The notes below the pieces were generated by a model. It saw nothing but the letters and a program-made list of their open reading frames with translations, ran no database searches and was not told the DNA's origin. DNA of 61,222 nucleotides from Acidobacteriota bacterium (GTDB taxonomy: Bacteria > Acidobacteriota > Terriglobia > Acidiferrales > UBA7541): contig JAJYLB010000021.1 of assembly GCA_021788095.1 (NCBI GenBank), forward strand, positions 1-61,222, read 5' to 3'. Positions 49,433 through 57,326 of the stretch are shown one piece after another; position 1 is the stretch's first letter; each line of letters begins with the position of its first letter. A program made the position numbers and the translations under genes.

Positions 49433-49547
49433 TGGTCGGGGCGAGTGGATTTGAACCCGAATGCGGGCAAGCCACCGACCTCCTGGTTCACCCGCACTCG
49501 GGTTTACCCGCAGTCGGGTTTACCCGCCTTCGGGTCCCGAACCCAGG
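49433..49547 (-). pseudogene. Displaced 3' half of tRNA-Pro(CGG), interrupted by hairpins
   Basis: On the reverse strand CCTGG and GTTCGGGACC (anticodon arm) are followed by three 16-bp hairpins (ACCCG-N4-CGGGT at 49490-49503, 49506-49519 and 49522-49535), then CCAGGAGGTCGGTGG (anticodon 3' stem, variable loop, T-stem), a further hairpin (CCCG-AATG-CGGG, 49456-49467), then TTCAAATCCACTCGCC and CCGACCA. All tRNA pieces are identical in order to the intact gene at 49790-49867 from the anticodon onward; the 5' half is missing. The 3' end of the GIY-YIG gene overlaps the anticodon-arm part. Confidence 0.75.
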
Positions 49548-49780
49548 ATCTTGCCAAGCTCGATCCGACCTGCCCAGGTCTTCAAGAATTTTTCGCGCGC
49601 AAATGCTTCGGAGCGCGACTCGAACCGTTCTGTGTGGACTAGCTGCAAAGGCCGGCGGTGGCGGGTCGCTTGCACCTCACCGCGGTTGTGGCGTGCGAGC
49701 CGCGCGGAGACATCGCTCGTGCATCCGATGTACCGCTTCCCATCCCTTTCGCTGCGCAGGATGTAAACGAACCACGCCAT
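49520..49780 (-). CDS. Single-domain GIY-YIG nuclease next to tRNA-Pro
   Basis: A protein of 86 residues that is one GIY-YIG domain: WFVYILRS (Tyr6), RYIGCTSDVSARLARHN with Tyr17, Arg27 and His31, and SEAFAREKFLKTW with the metal-binding Glu63. All catalytic positions expected for UPF0213/YhbQ-like GIY-YIG proteins are present, so it should be active. ATG 49780 lies 9 nt beyond the CCA of the upstream tRNA-Pro and has no ribosome site; longer frames only read the tRNA. It is probably co-transcribed with the tRNA and translated from a nearly leaderless message after tRNA 3' processing. Its last codons (GSGPEGG) are encoded by a duplicated tRNA anticodon arm. A mobile or homing role is inferred from this layout. 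Confidence 0.85.
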   Translation of the reverse strand: MAWFVYILRSERDGKRYIGCTSDVSARLARHNRGEVQATRHRRPLQLVHTERFESRSEAFAREKFLKTWAGRIELGKILGSGPEGG

Positions 49781-49789
49781 CGTGGTGAA

Positions 49790-49867
49790 TGGTCGGGGCG
49801 AGTGGATTTGAACCACCGACCTCCTGGTCCCGAACCAGGCGCTCTAGCCAGGCTGAGCCACGCCCCG
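49790..49867 (-). tRNA. tRNA-Pro(CGG)
   Basis: Intact cloverleaf on the reverse strand. Acceptor CGGGGCG pairs with CGCCCCG, D-arm GCTC...GAGC, anticodon arm CCTGG-TTCGGGA-CCAGG with anticodon CGG at 49832-49830, T-arm GGTGG-TTCAAAT-CCACT, discriminator A and encoded CCA at 49792-49790. The gene is 78 nt including CCA. A GIY-YIG nuclease gene begins 9 nt after it, and broken copies of its 3' half follow. Confidence 0.95.
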
Positions 49868-50057
49868 ACGAGCGACGCTTCCGCCACTCGAAAAAACTGC
49901 CGGAGGCTTCGAAGATAGCATACGGACCGGCAGACTCGCCACCCGTCTGCGCCCTGAAGCTTCCCCGCTGCGGAAGGGGCGCGCCGCCATGAAGCTGCCC
50001 ACCGCAACGCCGCCAGGGATGTCCCAAAGAGCGCGACGAATCGGCGCCAGCCGCCGT

Positions 50058-50063
50058 TATAAT
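50058..50063 (+). promoter_or_regulatory. Possible -10 box of rtcB
   Basis: TATAAT, a perfect -10 word, about 60 bp before the chosen GTG start at 50122; no clear -35 is seen at 17 bp (GACGAA). Its presence argues against the in-frame ATG at 50062, which lies inside the box. Confidence 0.4.
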
Positions 50064-50121
50064 GGCGTGCAGATTGCCAAGCGTCGTAGGAGTCGGCTGT
50101 CTGGTCCTGGAGGGAACCTCC

Positions 50122-51567
50122 GTGGCAATCGAACGCAGCCAGTTGGACCGGCTCGACACGCATCGTTGGCTCGTGCCGCGATCGTCGCGGCCCGGCATGC
50201 TCACCGATGCCATGGTCTACGCCGATGACCGGCTGATCGGCCCCATCCTTGCCGACCTCTCCATCGAACAAGCGATGAACGTCGCTTGTCTGCCTGGCAT
50301 AGTCGGCCGGTCGCTGGCCATGCCCGATATCCATCAAGGATACGGGTTCCCCATCGGAGGGGTGGCGGCCACGGATTGGCAGCGCGGAGTGGTTTCGCCG
50401 GGCGGCGTCGGCTTCGACATCAATTGCGGCGTGCGCTTGCTGGCCGCGAATCTAAAGCGCGAGGAAGTCGAACCGAAGCTGCGGGAGCTGGTCAACCAGC
50501 TTTTCCGGGACGTGCCCTCGGGAGTGGGTTCAAAGGGCCACGTCGAATGCCCGTGGCCGGAGGTTGCCCGCGTGCTCGAACAGGGCGCCGGTTGGGCGGT
50601 CGAGCGCGGTTACGGAGATCCCGAAGACCTCGTCTACACCGAAGAGCGCGGCCGCATGGCCGGGGCCGATGCGGCGCAGGTGTCGGACCGCGCGCGCGAG
50701 CGCGGCCGCCTACAGCTTGGCACGCTCGGCAGCGGAAATCATTTCCTCGAAGTGGAGTACGTCGAACGCATATTCGAACCTGACGTCGCCGAGCGCTTCG
50801 GACTGGAAGCCGGCAGCGTGGTGGTGCTGGTGCATTGCGGCTCGCGCGGGTTGGGCCACCAGGTGTGCACCGATTTCCTCAAAACCATGGGCGAGGCGAT
50901 GCGCCGCTACGGAATCGAGATGCCCGATCGCCAGCTCGCTTGCGTCCCCATCCAGTCGCCGGAAGGCAAAGCCTATCTCGGCGCGATGGCCGCCGCGGCC
51001 AATTTCGCCTGGGCCAACCGCCAGGCCATCGCCCACTTCACTCGCCAGTCCTTCGCCAAGGTCTTCGGCGAGCAGGCGCGGCTGCGCGTGGTCTACGACG
51101 TGGCGCACAATATAGCGAAGCGGGAACGCCACCAGGTTCAGGGGAAGGAACTCGACGTTCTCGTGCATCGCAAGGGCGCCACGCGATCCTTCCCCGCCGG
51201 CGCGCCCGAAGTCCCGCCGGCGTATCGCGACGTCGGTCAGCCGGTGCTGATTCCGGGATCGATGGGCACGGCCAGCTACGTGCTCGTGGGCACCGGCCGC
51301 GCGATGGAAGAAAGTTTCGGCACGGTCTGCCACGGCGCCGGCCGCGCGCTTTCGCGCACCGCGGCGAAGAAGGGACGCGACGCCCGCGTCGAAACCAAAC
51401 GACTCGAAGAGCGAGGAATCCTCGTCCGCGCCGAAACGCGAGACGGAATCCTCGAGGAAATTCCGGAAGCCTATAAGGACATCGATGCCGTTGTCGACGT
51501 GGTTCACAGCGCCGGCTTGGCTCGCCGCGTCGCTCGGCTACGACCGATGGGCGTCGTGAAAGGATGA
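50122..51567 (+). CDS. rtcB: RtcB-family RNA ligase
   Basis: A protein of 481 residues. The GTG at 50122 follows GGAGG by 8 nt and is preferred to the ATG at 50062 lying in a -10 box. RtcB landmarks are present in order: MPDIHQGYGFPIGGV, GGVGFDINCGVRLL (metal Cys), LGSGNHFLEVEYV, HCGSRGLGHQ, DVAHNIAKRE, HRKGATRSFP, PGSMGTASYVLVG and CHGAGRALSR with the His that becomes guanylylated. RtcB joins 2',3'-cyclic phosphate and 5'-hydroxyl RNA ends using GTP and Mn, repairing cleaved tRNAs or other RNAs. No archease gene is adjacent. It lies 255 bp from the tRNA-Pro/GIY-YIG locus on the other strand. Confidence 0.93.
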   Translation: MAIERSQLDRLDTHRWLVPRSSRPGMLTDAMVYADDRLIGPILADLSIEQAMNVACLPGIVGRSLAMPDIHQGYGFPIGGVAATDWQRGVVSPGGVGFDINCGVRLLAANLKREEVEPKLRELVNQLFRDVPSGVGSKGHVECPWPEVARVLEQGAGWAVERGYGDPEDLVYTEERGRMAGADAAQVSDRARERGRLQLGTLGSGNHFLEVEYVERIFEPDVAERFGLEAGSVVVLVHCGSRGLGHQVCTDFLKTMGEAMRRYGIEMPDRQLACVPIQSPEGKAYLGAMAAAANFAWANRQAIAHFTRQSFAKVFGEQARLRVVYDVAHNIAKRERHQVQGKELDVLVHRKGATRSFPAGAPEVPPAYRDVGQPVLIPGSMGTASYVLVGTGRAMEESFGTVCHGAGRALSRTAAKKGRDARVETKRLEERGILVRAETRDGILEEIPEAYKDIDAVVDVVHSAGLARRVARLRPMGVVKG

Positions 51568-51597
51568 GCTGCGCCGCGCCGCAGCGGGAGGGCGAAC

Positions 51598-51792
51598 ATG
51601 CAGTTAACCGTCACGCACGAGGAGGCGCGCGCGCTGGCCGAACTGCTGCACGCCTACCTGCCCGAGCTGCGCGAAGAAGTGTACCGAACCGAAAGCTCCA
51701 CCTTGCGCGAGCAGCTCGAACGCCGCGAAACCGCGCTGAGCGGTCTCCTCACTCGGCTGGGAGCGCTGCTGGCCCAGCCCCGGCCGAGTTGA
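51598..51792 (+). CDS. Small hypothetical protein
   Basis: A protein of 64 residues with a strong ribosome site (GGAGGGCGAAC before ATG 51598), 30 bp after rtcB and 10 bp before the dehydrogenase gene, so it is very likely translated in this operon. It looks all-helical, amphipathic and charged: VTHEEARALAELLHAYLPEL, then REEVYRTESSTLREQLERRE and a C-terminal helix. The pattern fits a small coiled-coil or dimeric helical protein. I do not recognise the family. Confidence 0.65.
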   Translation: MQLTVTHEEARALAELLHAYLPELREEVYRTESSTLREQLERRETALSGLLTRLGALLAQPRPS

Positions 51793-51802
51793 GCGATCCC
51801 TC

Positions 51803-52810
51803 ATGCCCAGGCCAACGCCCGCCGAAACGAAGCTGGTGCTGCACGCTCACCACCCGTTCACCCTCTGGCGCCTGCCCGCGGATTTCCCCGACCGCATCCG
51901 GCAACGCTGGCCCGCGATGCACGTGGTTCACTTGACCGACCCCCGGCGCCTCGCCGAGGAAGTCGCCGGCGCGGACATCTACGTCGGGTTCTGGATCCAG
52001 CCGGAGACCTTTCGCCAGGCGCGGAAACTGCGGTGGGTGCATGCTACGGCGGCTGGCGTCAGCCAGCTTTTGTATCCCGACTTCGTCGCCAGCGACGTCG
52101 TGCTGACGAATGCCCGTGGCGTGAATGCCGCTCCCATCGGCGACCACACCATGGCCGTGATTCTCGCTTTTTCGCGGCGGTTATCCGGCGCGTGGCGCCA
52201 TCAGCGCGCGCGCCGCTGGGCGCAGCAGGAGATCTGGGACGAGTCCCCGCCGCCGACCGAACTCGAAGGCCAGCGCCTGCTGCTCGTCGGTCTCGGTTCC
52301 CTCGGCAGGGCCATCGCCGTGCGCGCACGCGGCTTTGGCATGCGGATCACCGCCGTGACGCGTTCCGGCGCCGGCCCGGAAGGCTTTGCGGATCGGGTTC
52401 TGGCCGCCAGCCGTCTGGACGAGGCCATTCCCGAAGCCGATTTCCTGGTGCTGGCGGCGCCGGAAACCGCCGAAACCAGCCATTTGATCGATGCGCGCCG
52501 GCTAGCCCTGATGAAACCCGGCGCTTATCTGGTGAACGTCGCGCGCGGCGCGCTTGTGGACGAATCCGCTCTCGCCGCGGCCCTGGCCGCCGGGCAACTG
52601 GCCGGTGCCGCGCTCGACGTGGTCGAGCGCGAGCCTCTCGCCCCGGAAAGCCCGCTCTGGGACATGGAAAACGTCCTGATCACCCCGCACGTCGCCAACG
52701 CCAGCTCCGAGCTGTGGAACCGGCAGTGGGAGATCCTCGGCGAAAATCTCGAGCGGTGGTTTGCCGGCAAGGAACTCCTCAACCAAGTGGATAAAAAGCG
52801 GGGGTATTAA
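51803..52810 (+). CDS. D-2-hydroxyacid dehydrogenase, NAD-binding
   Basis: A protein of 335 residues of the D-isomer-specific 2-hydroxyacid dehydrogenase family. The N-terminal part has LRWVHATAAGVSQLLYPDFV and NARGVNAAPIGDHTMAVILA. The NAD domain begins at LLLVGLGSLGRAIAVRARGF. Catalytic residues are visible: VNVARGALVD (Arg), VEREPLAPESPLW (Glu) and LITPHVANAS (His). It reduces a 2-keto acid such as glyoxylate or hydroxypyruvate, or oxidises the hydroxyacid; the substrate is open. It is the last gene of the rtcB series. The convergent VWFA gene ends 7 bp away. Confidence 0.85.
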   Translation: MPRPTPAETKLVLHAHHPFTLWRLPADFPDRIRQRWPAMHVVHLTDPRRLAEEVAGADIYVGFWIQPETFRQARKLRWVHATAAGVSQLLYPDFVASDVVLTNARGVNAAPIGDHTMAVILAFSRRLSGAWRHQRARRWAQQEIWDESPPPTELEGQRLLLVGLGSLGRAIAVRARGFGMRITAVTRSGAGPEGFADRVLAASRLDEAIPEADFLVLAAPETAETSHLIDARRLALMKPGAYLVNVARGALVDESALAAALAAGQLAGAALDVVEREPLAPESPLWDMENVLITPHVANASSELWNRQWEILGENLERWFAGKELLNQVDKKRGY

Positions 52811-52817
52811 CGATCGC

Positions 52818-53954
52818 TTATCGCTGGTTGGCGGCTTGCTCCGGCTTCGGCGCCATATAACCCTGCCGGGAGTGGACCTCGTACTTCACTTTCTTCTGCC
52901 GCTGATCCAGGATGACCAGCGGCTTCCCATCCGCCCCCACCAGCTCGACTTTGACCTTGTGGTATTTCCCGTCGTTGGGCAGTGTGGGCGTGAACGCCAT
53001 GCTGTACTGCGCCCGCAGCGAGGCCGCGACCTCCTGGAAAATCCCCGGCAGCTCGCCGTCGAAGCGCGGGAACCACGCCTCCCCGCCGGTCATCCGGGAG
53101 AAGGAACTCAGCTCGTTCTCGCCTTGCAGGAAATCGAGCCGCTGGAGGCTGCCCATCGTCCCCTGCGAATCGGCCCAGAGGTAAAGCGGCTGATCCACCC
53201 CGACGGAGAAGATGGTGACCGTGGTCTCCTTCAACCGGTTGAGCACCTGATCCAGGTTGTGACTGCTGAAGGTGTTGAGCCCGGAGGCCACCAGCAAAAT
53301 CGCTTTCTTCCCCTTGACGTTCTCCAGCCGGTCCAGCGTGAACAGGAGGGCGTCAAACATATCGGATTCGCTGAAGCCGGGAAAGCCAAGCCCCTGGATG
53401 GCGTCTTTCACCGCCGACTTGTTGCGCGTGAAATCGACGGCGATGTGGGGCCGCAGGTCGTAGGTGACCAGCGCCACCCAGTCCTGCGGCTTGAGCATGT
53501 TCAGAAAGTCGTAAGCCCAATAGGCGCCCGTGTAAGACATCCAGCCGTAATAGACGTTGCTGTACTCCATCAGCATGACGATGGTGATCGGAGCGTCCAC
53601 CGGCGCGAAATTCGTGATCGTTTGGGGCTTGTTGTCGGCGAAAACCCGGAAATTCTGCTGTTTCAGGCCCGGAATGGGGTTGCCGTTGTCGTCGGTGACC
53701 ACCACGTACAGGTCCACCGCTCGCGTATTCACCTGCACCGCGTATTGCGGCGGCTTTTGCTCCCCTTGCTGCGCCGGAGCCTGTGTCTGTTGCGCCGGGG
53801 GAGCCTGCTGCGGCGGGGTTTTCGAAGGCGGAGTAATGGGTCCGGTCTTGCTCTGCGCGGCGACCCGCCCGGCCCAGCAAACTCCCAGGAGCGCGGCCGT
53901 CGCGAGCGCCAGCCCGGCTTTGCCCAGTCTCGCCTTTCCCGTGCTTCCCTTCAT
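52818..53954 (-). CDS. Secreted VWFA-related acidobacterial-type protein
   Basis: A protein of 378 residues with a signal peptide (LALATAALLGVCWAGRVAAQ) and a Pro/Gln-rich linker (about 36-68). The next module, VQVNTRAVDLYVVVTDDNGN followed by PIPGLKQQNFRVFADNKPQT, is the beta-sandwich that precedes the von Willebrand A domain in this acidobacterial family. The A domain starts at APITIVMLMEYSN: where an intact MIDAS would read DxSxS there is EYSNV, so metal binding may be lost. SESDMFDALLFTLDRLENVK and KAILLVASGLNTFS continue the Rossmann fold. Probably a periplasmic or surface protein-protein binder. Confidence 0.85.
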   Translation of the reverse strand: MKGSTGKARLGKAGLALATAALLGVCWAGRVAAQSKTGPITPPSKTPPQQAPPAQQTQAPAQQGEQKPPQYAVQVNTRAVDLYVVVTDDNGNPIPGLKQQNFRVFADNKPQTITNFAPVDAPITIVMLMEYSNVYYGWMSYTGAYWAYDFLNMLKPQDWVALVTYDLRPHIAVDFTRNKSAVKDAIQGLGFPGFSESDMFDALLFTLDRLENVKGKKAILLVASGLNTFSSHNLDQVLNRLKETTVTIFSVGVDQPLYLWADSQGTMGSLQRLDFLQGENELSSFSRMTGGEAWFPRFDGELPGIFQEVAASLRAQYSMAFTPTLPNDGKYHKVKVELVGADGKPLVILDQRQKKVKYEVHSRQGYMAPKPEQAANQR

Positions 53955-54054
53955 GGTTACCTGTTGGATGCGCCGCGTCGAGGTGGCGTCTGTTCCTCGC
54001 TTCCCTCTCTCGATTCTCTCACGGGCGAAGGCCCTTGGCTATCCTTATCCCGCC

Positions 54055-54831
54055 TCAGTGCACCCAATCGTCCGGGTGGGAAGGGGGCTTGCCTTTGTGG
54101 CGGCGCAGGTAGGCCTCGTAGCGGCTGCGATTGCGCTGCACCCTCCAATCGGTGTAGCGATTACGCACCCGGTACAGCACCGAGCTGCGGCGCAGATACA
54201 GCCAGCCGATGAAAATCGCGGAAAGGTGGGTAACGTGGGCCACGTGGTCGCCACTCGAGCCGAGCGTGGCGAAAAATTCGATGGCGCCCATCAGGATGGC
54301 GTAGAACTTCATGGGAATCGAGATCGGGAAGGGAAACAGCCACAGCTCGCGATCGGGGAAGAGCAGAGCCGCCGCCGTGATCACCCCAAAAACCGAGCCG
54401 GAAGCCCCGATCGTCGGAATCGTCGCCGCGCCCTGCCCCTGGGGGTCCATCAGCATCTTCACGAGCACCGTCACCAACCCGGCGCCAACCCCCGTCAGGA
54501 AATAATAGAAATAGAAGCGGCGCTGCCCCCATTGCCGCTCGAGGTCGCAGCCAAACATCCACAGGAACAGCATGTTCCAGAAAAGGTGCCAGAAACCGCC
54601 GTGCAGAAACAGATAGGTGAACGGCTGCCAAAGCCAGCCGTGCACCACGGCCCAAGGCACCAGGCCCAGCCACGCCCAGACCGCGTATTCGGCGCCACGC
54701 CCGCCCAGCAATTCCACCAGATATTCCACCAGCAGGACCGCCGTATTGGCGATGAGCAGGGTCTTGACGGCGGGTGTGATCCACTGGCGCCAGTTGAACT
54801 GGTAATGCCTGTGGCGATAGGGCGTACCCAT
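54055..54831 (-). CDS. Rhomboid-family intramembrane serine protease
   Basis: A protein of 258 residues with six or more membrane helices. The family landmarks are FLHGGFWHLFWNMLFLWMFG (helix 2 with His-Trp and Asn), IGASGSVFGVITAAALLFPD with the GxSG catalytic serine, and HVAHVTHLSAIFIGWLYLRR with the catalytic histidine near HVTH. The C-terminal tail (about 40 residues, Arg/Tyr-rich) is cytoplasmic. Rhomboids cleave membrane helices near the periplasmic face; the substrate is unknown. The start at 54831 lies 46 bp from the upstream OPT gene stop, so the two may be co-transcribed. Confidence 0.9.
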   Translation of the reverse strand: MGTPYRHRHYQFNWRQWITPAVKTLLIANTAVLLVEYLVELLGGRGAEYAVWAWLGLVPWAVVHGWLWQPFTYLFLHGGFWHLFWNMLFLWMFGCDLERQWGQRRFYFYYFLTGVGAGLVTVLVKMLMDPQGQGAATIPTIGASGSVFGVITAAALLFPDRELWLFPFPISIPMKFYAILMGAIEFFATLGSSGDHVAHVTHLSAIFIGWLYLRRSSVLYRVRNRYTDWRVQRNRSRYEAYLRRHKGKPPSHPDDWVH

Positions 54832-54876
54832 GGCTTTACGGAAAGTTTAGAAACGCGCGCCCGGGAAGTCAAAAAA

Positions 54877-57039
54877 TTAGTTCATCTTCTTGCGCGCGAA
54901 ATAGAACTGCGTCGCGGCCAAGATCACGAACATGAGCGCGGCGAATCCCTCGCTCTGCGAGAGCGCGGGCGCGAGCTTCGGGCCGATCGCGAATGTGCCG
55001 GGCTTGAAGAGGTGATAGCGGAATTCGGGATCCTCGAGCAGAGCGACAACGATCCCGAACAGGCCGAAGATTCCCCCGCCGGCAATCAGCCCGCTGGCGT
55101 ACAGCGAACCCGCATTCACTTCGCTTTCCGCGCCCGCGGCCGCTTTCCGCCCCAGCCCCGCGAGCCAGCGAACCACCCCGCCCGCGAAAATCGTCGCCGT
55201 CGCGGAGATCGGGAGGTAGGAGCCGACGGCGAAGGGCAGCGAGCGCACTCCCATCAACTCGACCACGAGCACCAGGAACACGCCCAGCAGCACCAGGCGC
55301 CAGGGTAGCCGCCGGGCCAGGATGCCGTTGATCACCGTGGCCATCAGCCGCGCCTGCGGCGCCGCCGCCTTGCTGCTCCCGATGCCCTGAATCCACTGCA
55401 CCTCGATCTTCTTCGTCGCCGGATCGTAGAGGTACTTGCCGTCCTGAATCACCGGCGAGCCGATGGCGTTCAGCAGAACGTAATTCTTGTGGTTGTAGCC
55501 GTAGCTCTGGCTTTGCACCTGAACGCCCGCGGGCAGCTGCGCTATGTTGATGGACATCTCGACGGGCTTGTATTCCGCCAAGCCGATGTTCATCAGTTTC
55601 AGCGTGCCGCCGACCGCGATCACCGAGGCCGTGACCCCGATCATCAGCGCCACTTGCTGTTTCCACGGCGTCGCGCCAACCAGATAGCCGGTCTTGAGGT
55701 CCTGGGAAGTGCCGCCGGCGTTGGCTGCCGCCACGCAGACCACCCCGCCGATCATCAGCGCCAGCACCGCGTAGTTGCCCCGCGTCCACCCCGCCACCAG
55801 AAACACGGCGCTGACGGCCATGAGCGTGGCGATGGCCATGCCGCTGATCGGGTTCGAGCTGCTGCCGATCAGCCCGCAGATACGCGAAGAGACCGTAACG
55901 AATAGGAACCCGAACACCACCACGAAAGCCGCTGCCAGCAGATTCGCTCCGAGCGTCGTCTCCGCGCCGGGTATCGGCCGGAAAGTGAGCAGCGCCCACA
56001 TCATCGCGACGATGCCCAGCGAGCCGAAGACGACGATCTTCATCGATAGGTCGCGCTCGGTGCGCGCCACGGCCCGCACCGCTTCCTCCCGCGCCCGCAC
56101 GTCGCGCAAGCCCGCGCGCAGCGCGTGCCAGATCGTCGGCACCGTCCGCGCCAGCGTGATAATTCCGGCGGCCGCCACCGCGCCCGCGCCCATGGGCCGG
56201 ATGTAGCTGGCCCAGAGGTCGCCCGAAGACATCTGCGGAATCGGTACGGTGCTCGGATAGAGCGGCAATCCCGGCGTGAGCGAGCCGAAAAACTTGATGG
56301 CCGGCATCAGCACCAGCCACGAGAACACGCCGCCGGAAAAAATGTAGGCTGCGATCCGCGGCCCGATGATGTACCCCACCCCTAGATACTCGGGAGTGAT
56401 ATTCGCCTGGAACGACGCCCCCGGAAGCCACTTCGGGTTGTAGGCCGGCGTGTCGGGCCAGAACCCGAACGTCTCCATCAGCAGCGCGTAGAGCCCGCCG
56501 AGCCCCAGGCCCCAAAACACCTTCCCCGCAAACGAGCCGCCGCGGTCCCCGGCCACCAAAACGTCGGCGCAGGCCGTGCCCTCGGGGTAGGTGAGGTTGC
56601 CGTGTTCCTTGACGATCAGTTGCCGCCGCAGCGGGATCATCATCAGCACGCCCAGCCAGCCCCCAATCAGCGCCAAAAAGAACACGCTCCAGTATTCGAG
56701 CGGGAAGCCGAGAAAAATCAGCGCGGGCAGGGTGAAGATGACGCCGCCGGCAATCGATTCGCCCGCCGAGCCGGTCGTCTGCACGATGTTGTTTTCGAGA
56801 ATGCTGGACTTGCCGAAGGCGCGCAGGATGCTGATCGACAACACGGCAATCGGTATGGAAGCCGATACCGTGAGCCCGGCCCGCAGGCCCACGTACACAG
56901 TCACCGCGCCGAAAAACAGCCCCGCGAAAATCCCGAGGATGATCGCCCGCCAGGTGAACTCGGGCGTCTTGGCCTCGGCAGCAACGTACGTGCGAAATTC
57001 GGCTGCCGGCGCCGTCGAACTCCAGCCTTTCGTAGCCAA
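54877..57039 (-). CDS. OPT-family oligopeptide transporter
   Basis: A protein of 720 residues if the TTG at 57039 is the start; this has GGAGGAG at ideal spacing, whereas a start at 57117 has none. About 16 membrane helices. FTWRAIILGIFAGLFFGAVT, then YVGLRAGLTVSASIPIAVLS and NNIVQTTGSAGESIAGGVIF, are the OPT helix 1-3 signature with the NxxQT..AGxS motif. YPEGTACADVLVAGD, SSNPISGMAIATL and GGTSQDLKTGYLVGATPWKQ are further landmarks. Members import oligopeptides or metal-siderophore complexes by proton coupling. The C-terminal half has periplasmic stretches near 500-560 that are unusual in length. Confidence 0.9.
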   Translation of the reverse strand: MATKGWSSTAPAAEFRTYVAAEAKTPEFTWRAIILGIFAGLFFGAVTVYVGLRAGLTVSASIPIAVLSISILRAFGKSSILENNIVQTTGSAGESIAGGVIFTLPALIFLGFPLEYWSVFFLALIGGWLGVLMMIPLRRQLIVKEHGNLTYPEGTACADVLVAGDRGGSFAGKVFWGLGLGGLYALLMETFGFWPDTPAYNPKWLPGASFQANITPEYLGVGYIIGPRIAAYIFSGGVFSWLVLMPAIKFFGSLTPGLPLYPSTVPIPQMSSGDLWASYIRPMGAGAVAAAGIITLARTVPTIWHALRAGLRDVRAREEAVRAVARTERDLSMKIVVFGSLGIVAMMWALLTFRPIPGAETTLGANLLAAAFVVVFGFLFVTVSSRICGLIGSSSNPISGMAIATLMAVSAVFLVAGWTRGNYAVLALMIGGVVCVAAANAGGTSQDLKTGYLVGATPWKQQVALMIGVTASVIAVGGTLKLMNIGLAEYKPVEMSINIAQLPAGVQVQSQSYGYNHKNYVLLNAIGSPVIQDGKYLYDPATKKIEVQWIQGIGSSKAAAPQARLMATVINGILARRLPWRLVLLGVFLVLVVELMGVRSLPFAVGSYLPISATATIFAGGVVRWLAGLGRKAAAGAESEVNAGSLYASGLIAGGGIFGLFGIVVALLEDPEFRYHLFKPGTFAIGPKLAPALSQSEGFAALMFVILAATQFYFARKKMN

Positions 57040-57178
57040 TGCCCGCTCCTCCCCGGCCGGAAGCTTCCGGCCGCGACCGCGACCGGCGAAGCTATCACCA
57101 AACGGCAAACGACACAAGGCGTACGGAAGCGAGACGGGAGCGAGCAGGGAGGGCGCCCCGGGCGCCGGGCCAAAACAG

Positions 57179-57268
57179 TGTCACCCTGAGCGAAGCGAAG
57201 GGTCCCGTCCGCTCAACAGTGGGTCGGGATTCCTCGCCCCGATGAACCGCATGGGGCTCAGAATGACA
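57179..57268. repeat. Palindromic repeat related to the 12.1-kb element
   Basis: TGTCACCCTGAGC at 57179-57191 and GCTCAGAATGACA at 57256-57268 form imperfect inverted ends of a 90-bp element. The word CTGAGCGAAGCGAAGG is shared with 12081-12205. Confidence 0.6.
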
Positions 57269-57326
57269 GCCTAGGATACGGTCCTGAGCGAATTAGAGCG
57301 GGCTAGGGCGCGTCTGCGGAAGGGGA

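Noticed and set aside
49789..49992. Forward reading frame starting MVGASGFEPPTSWS opposite the tRNA
   Set aside because: It is the antisense translation of tRNA-Pro and not a gene; the tRNA explains every base of the conserved part.
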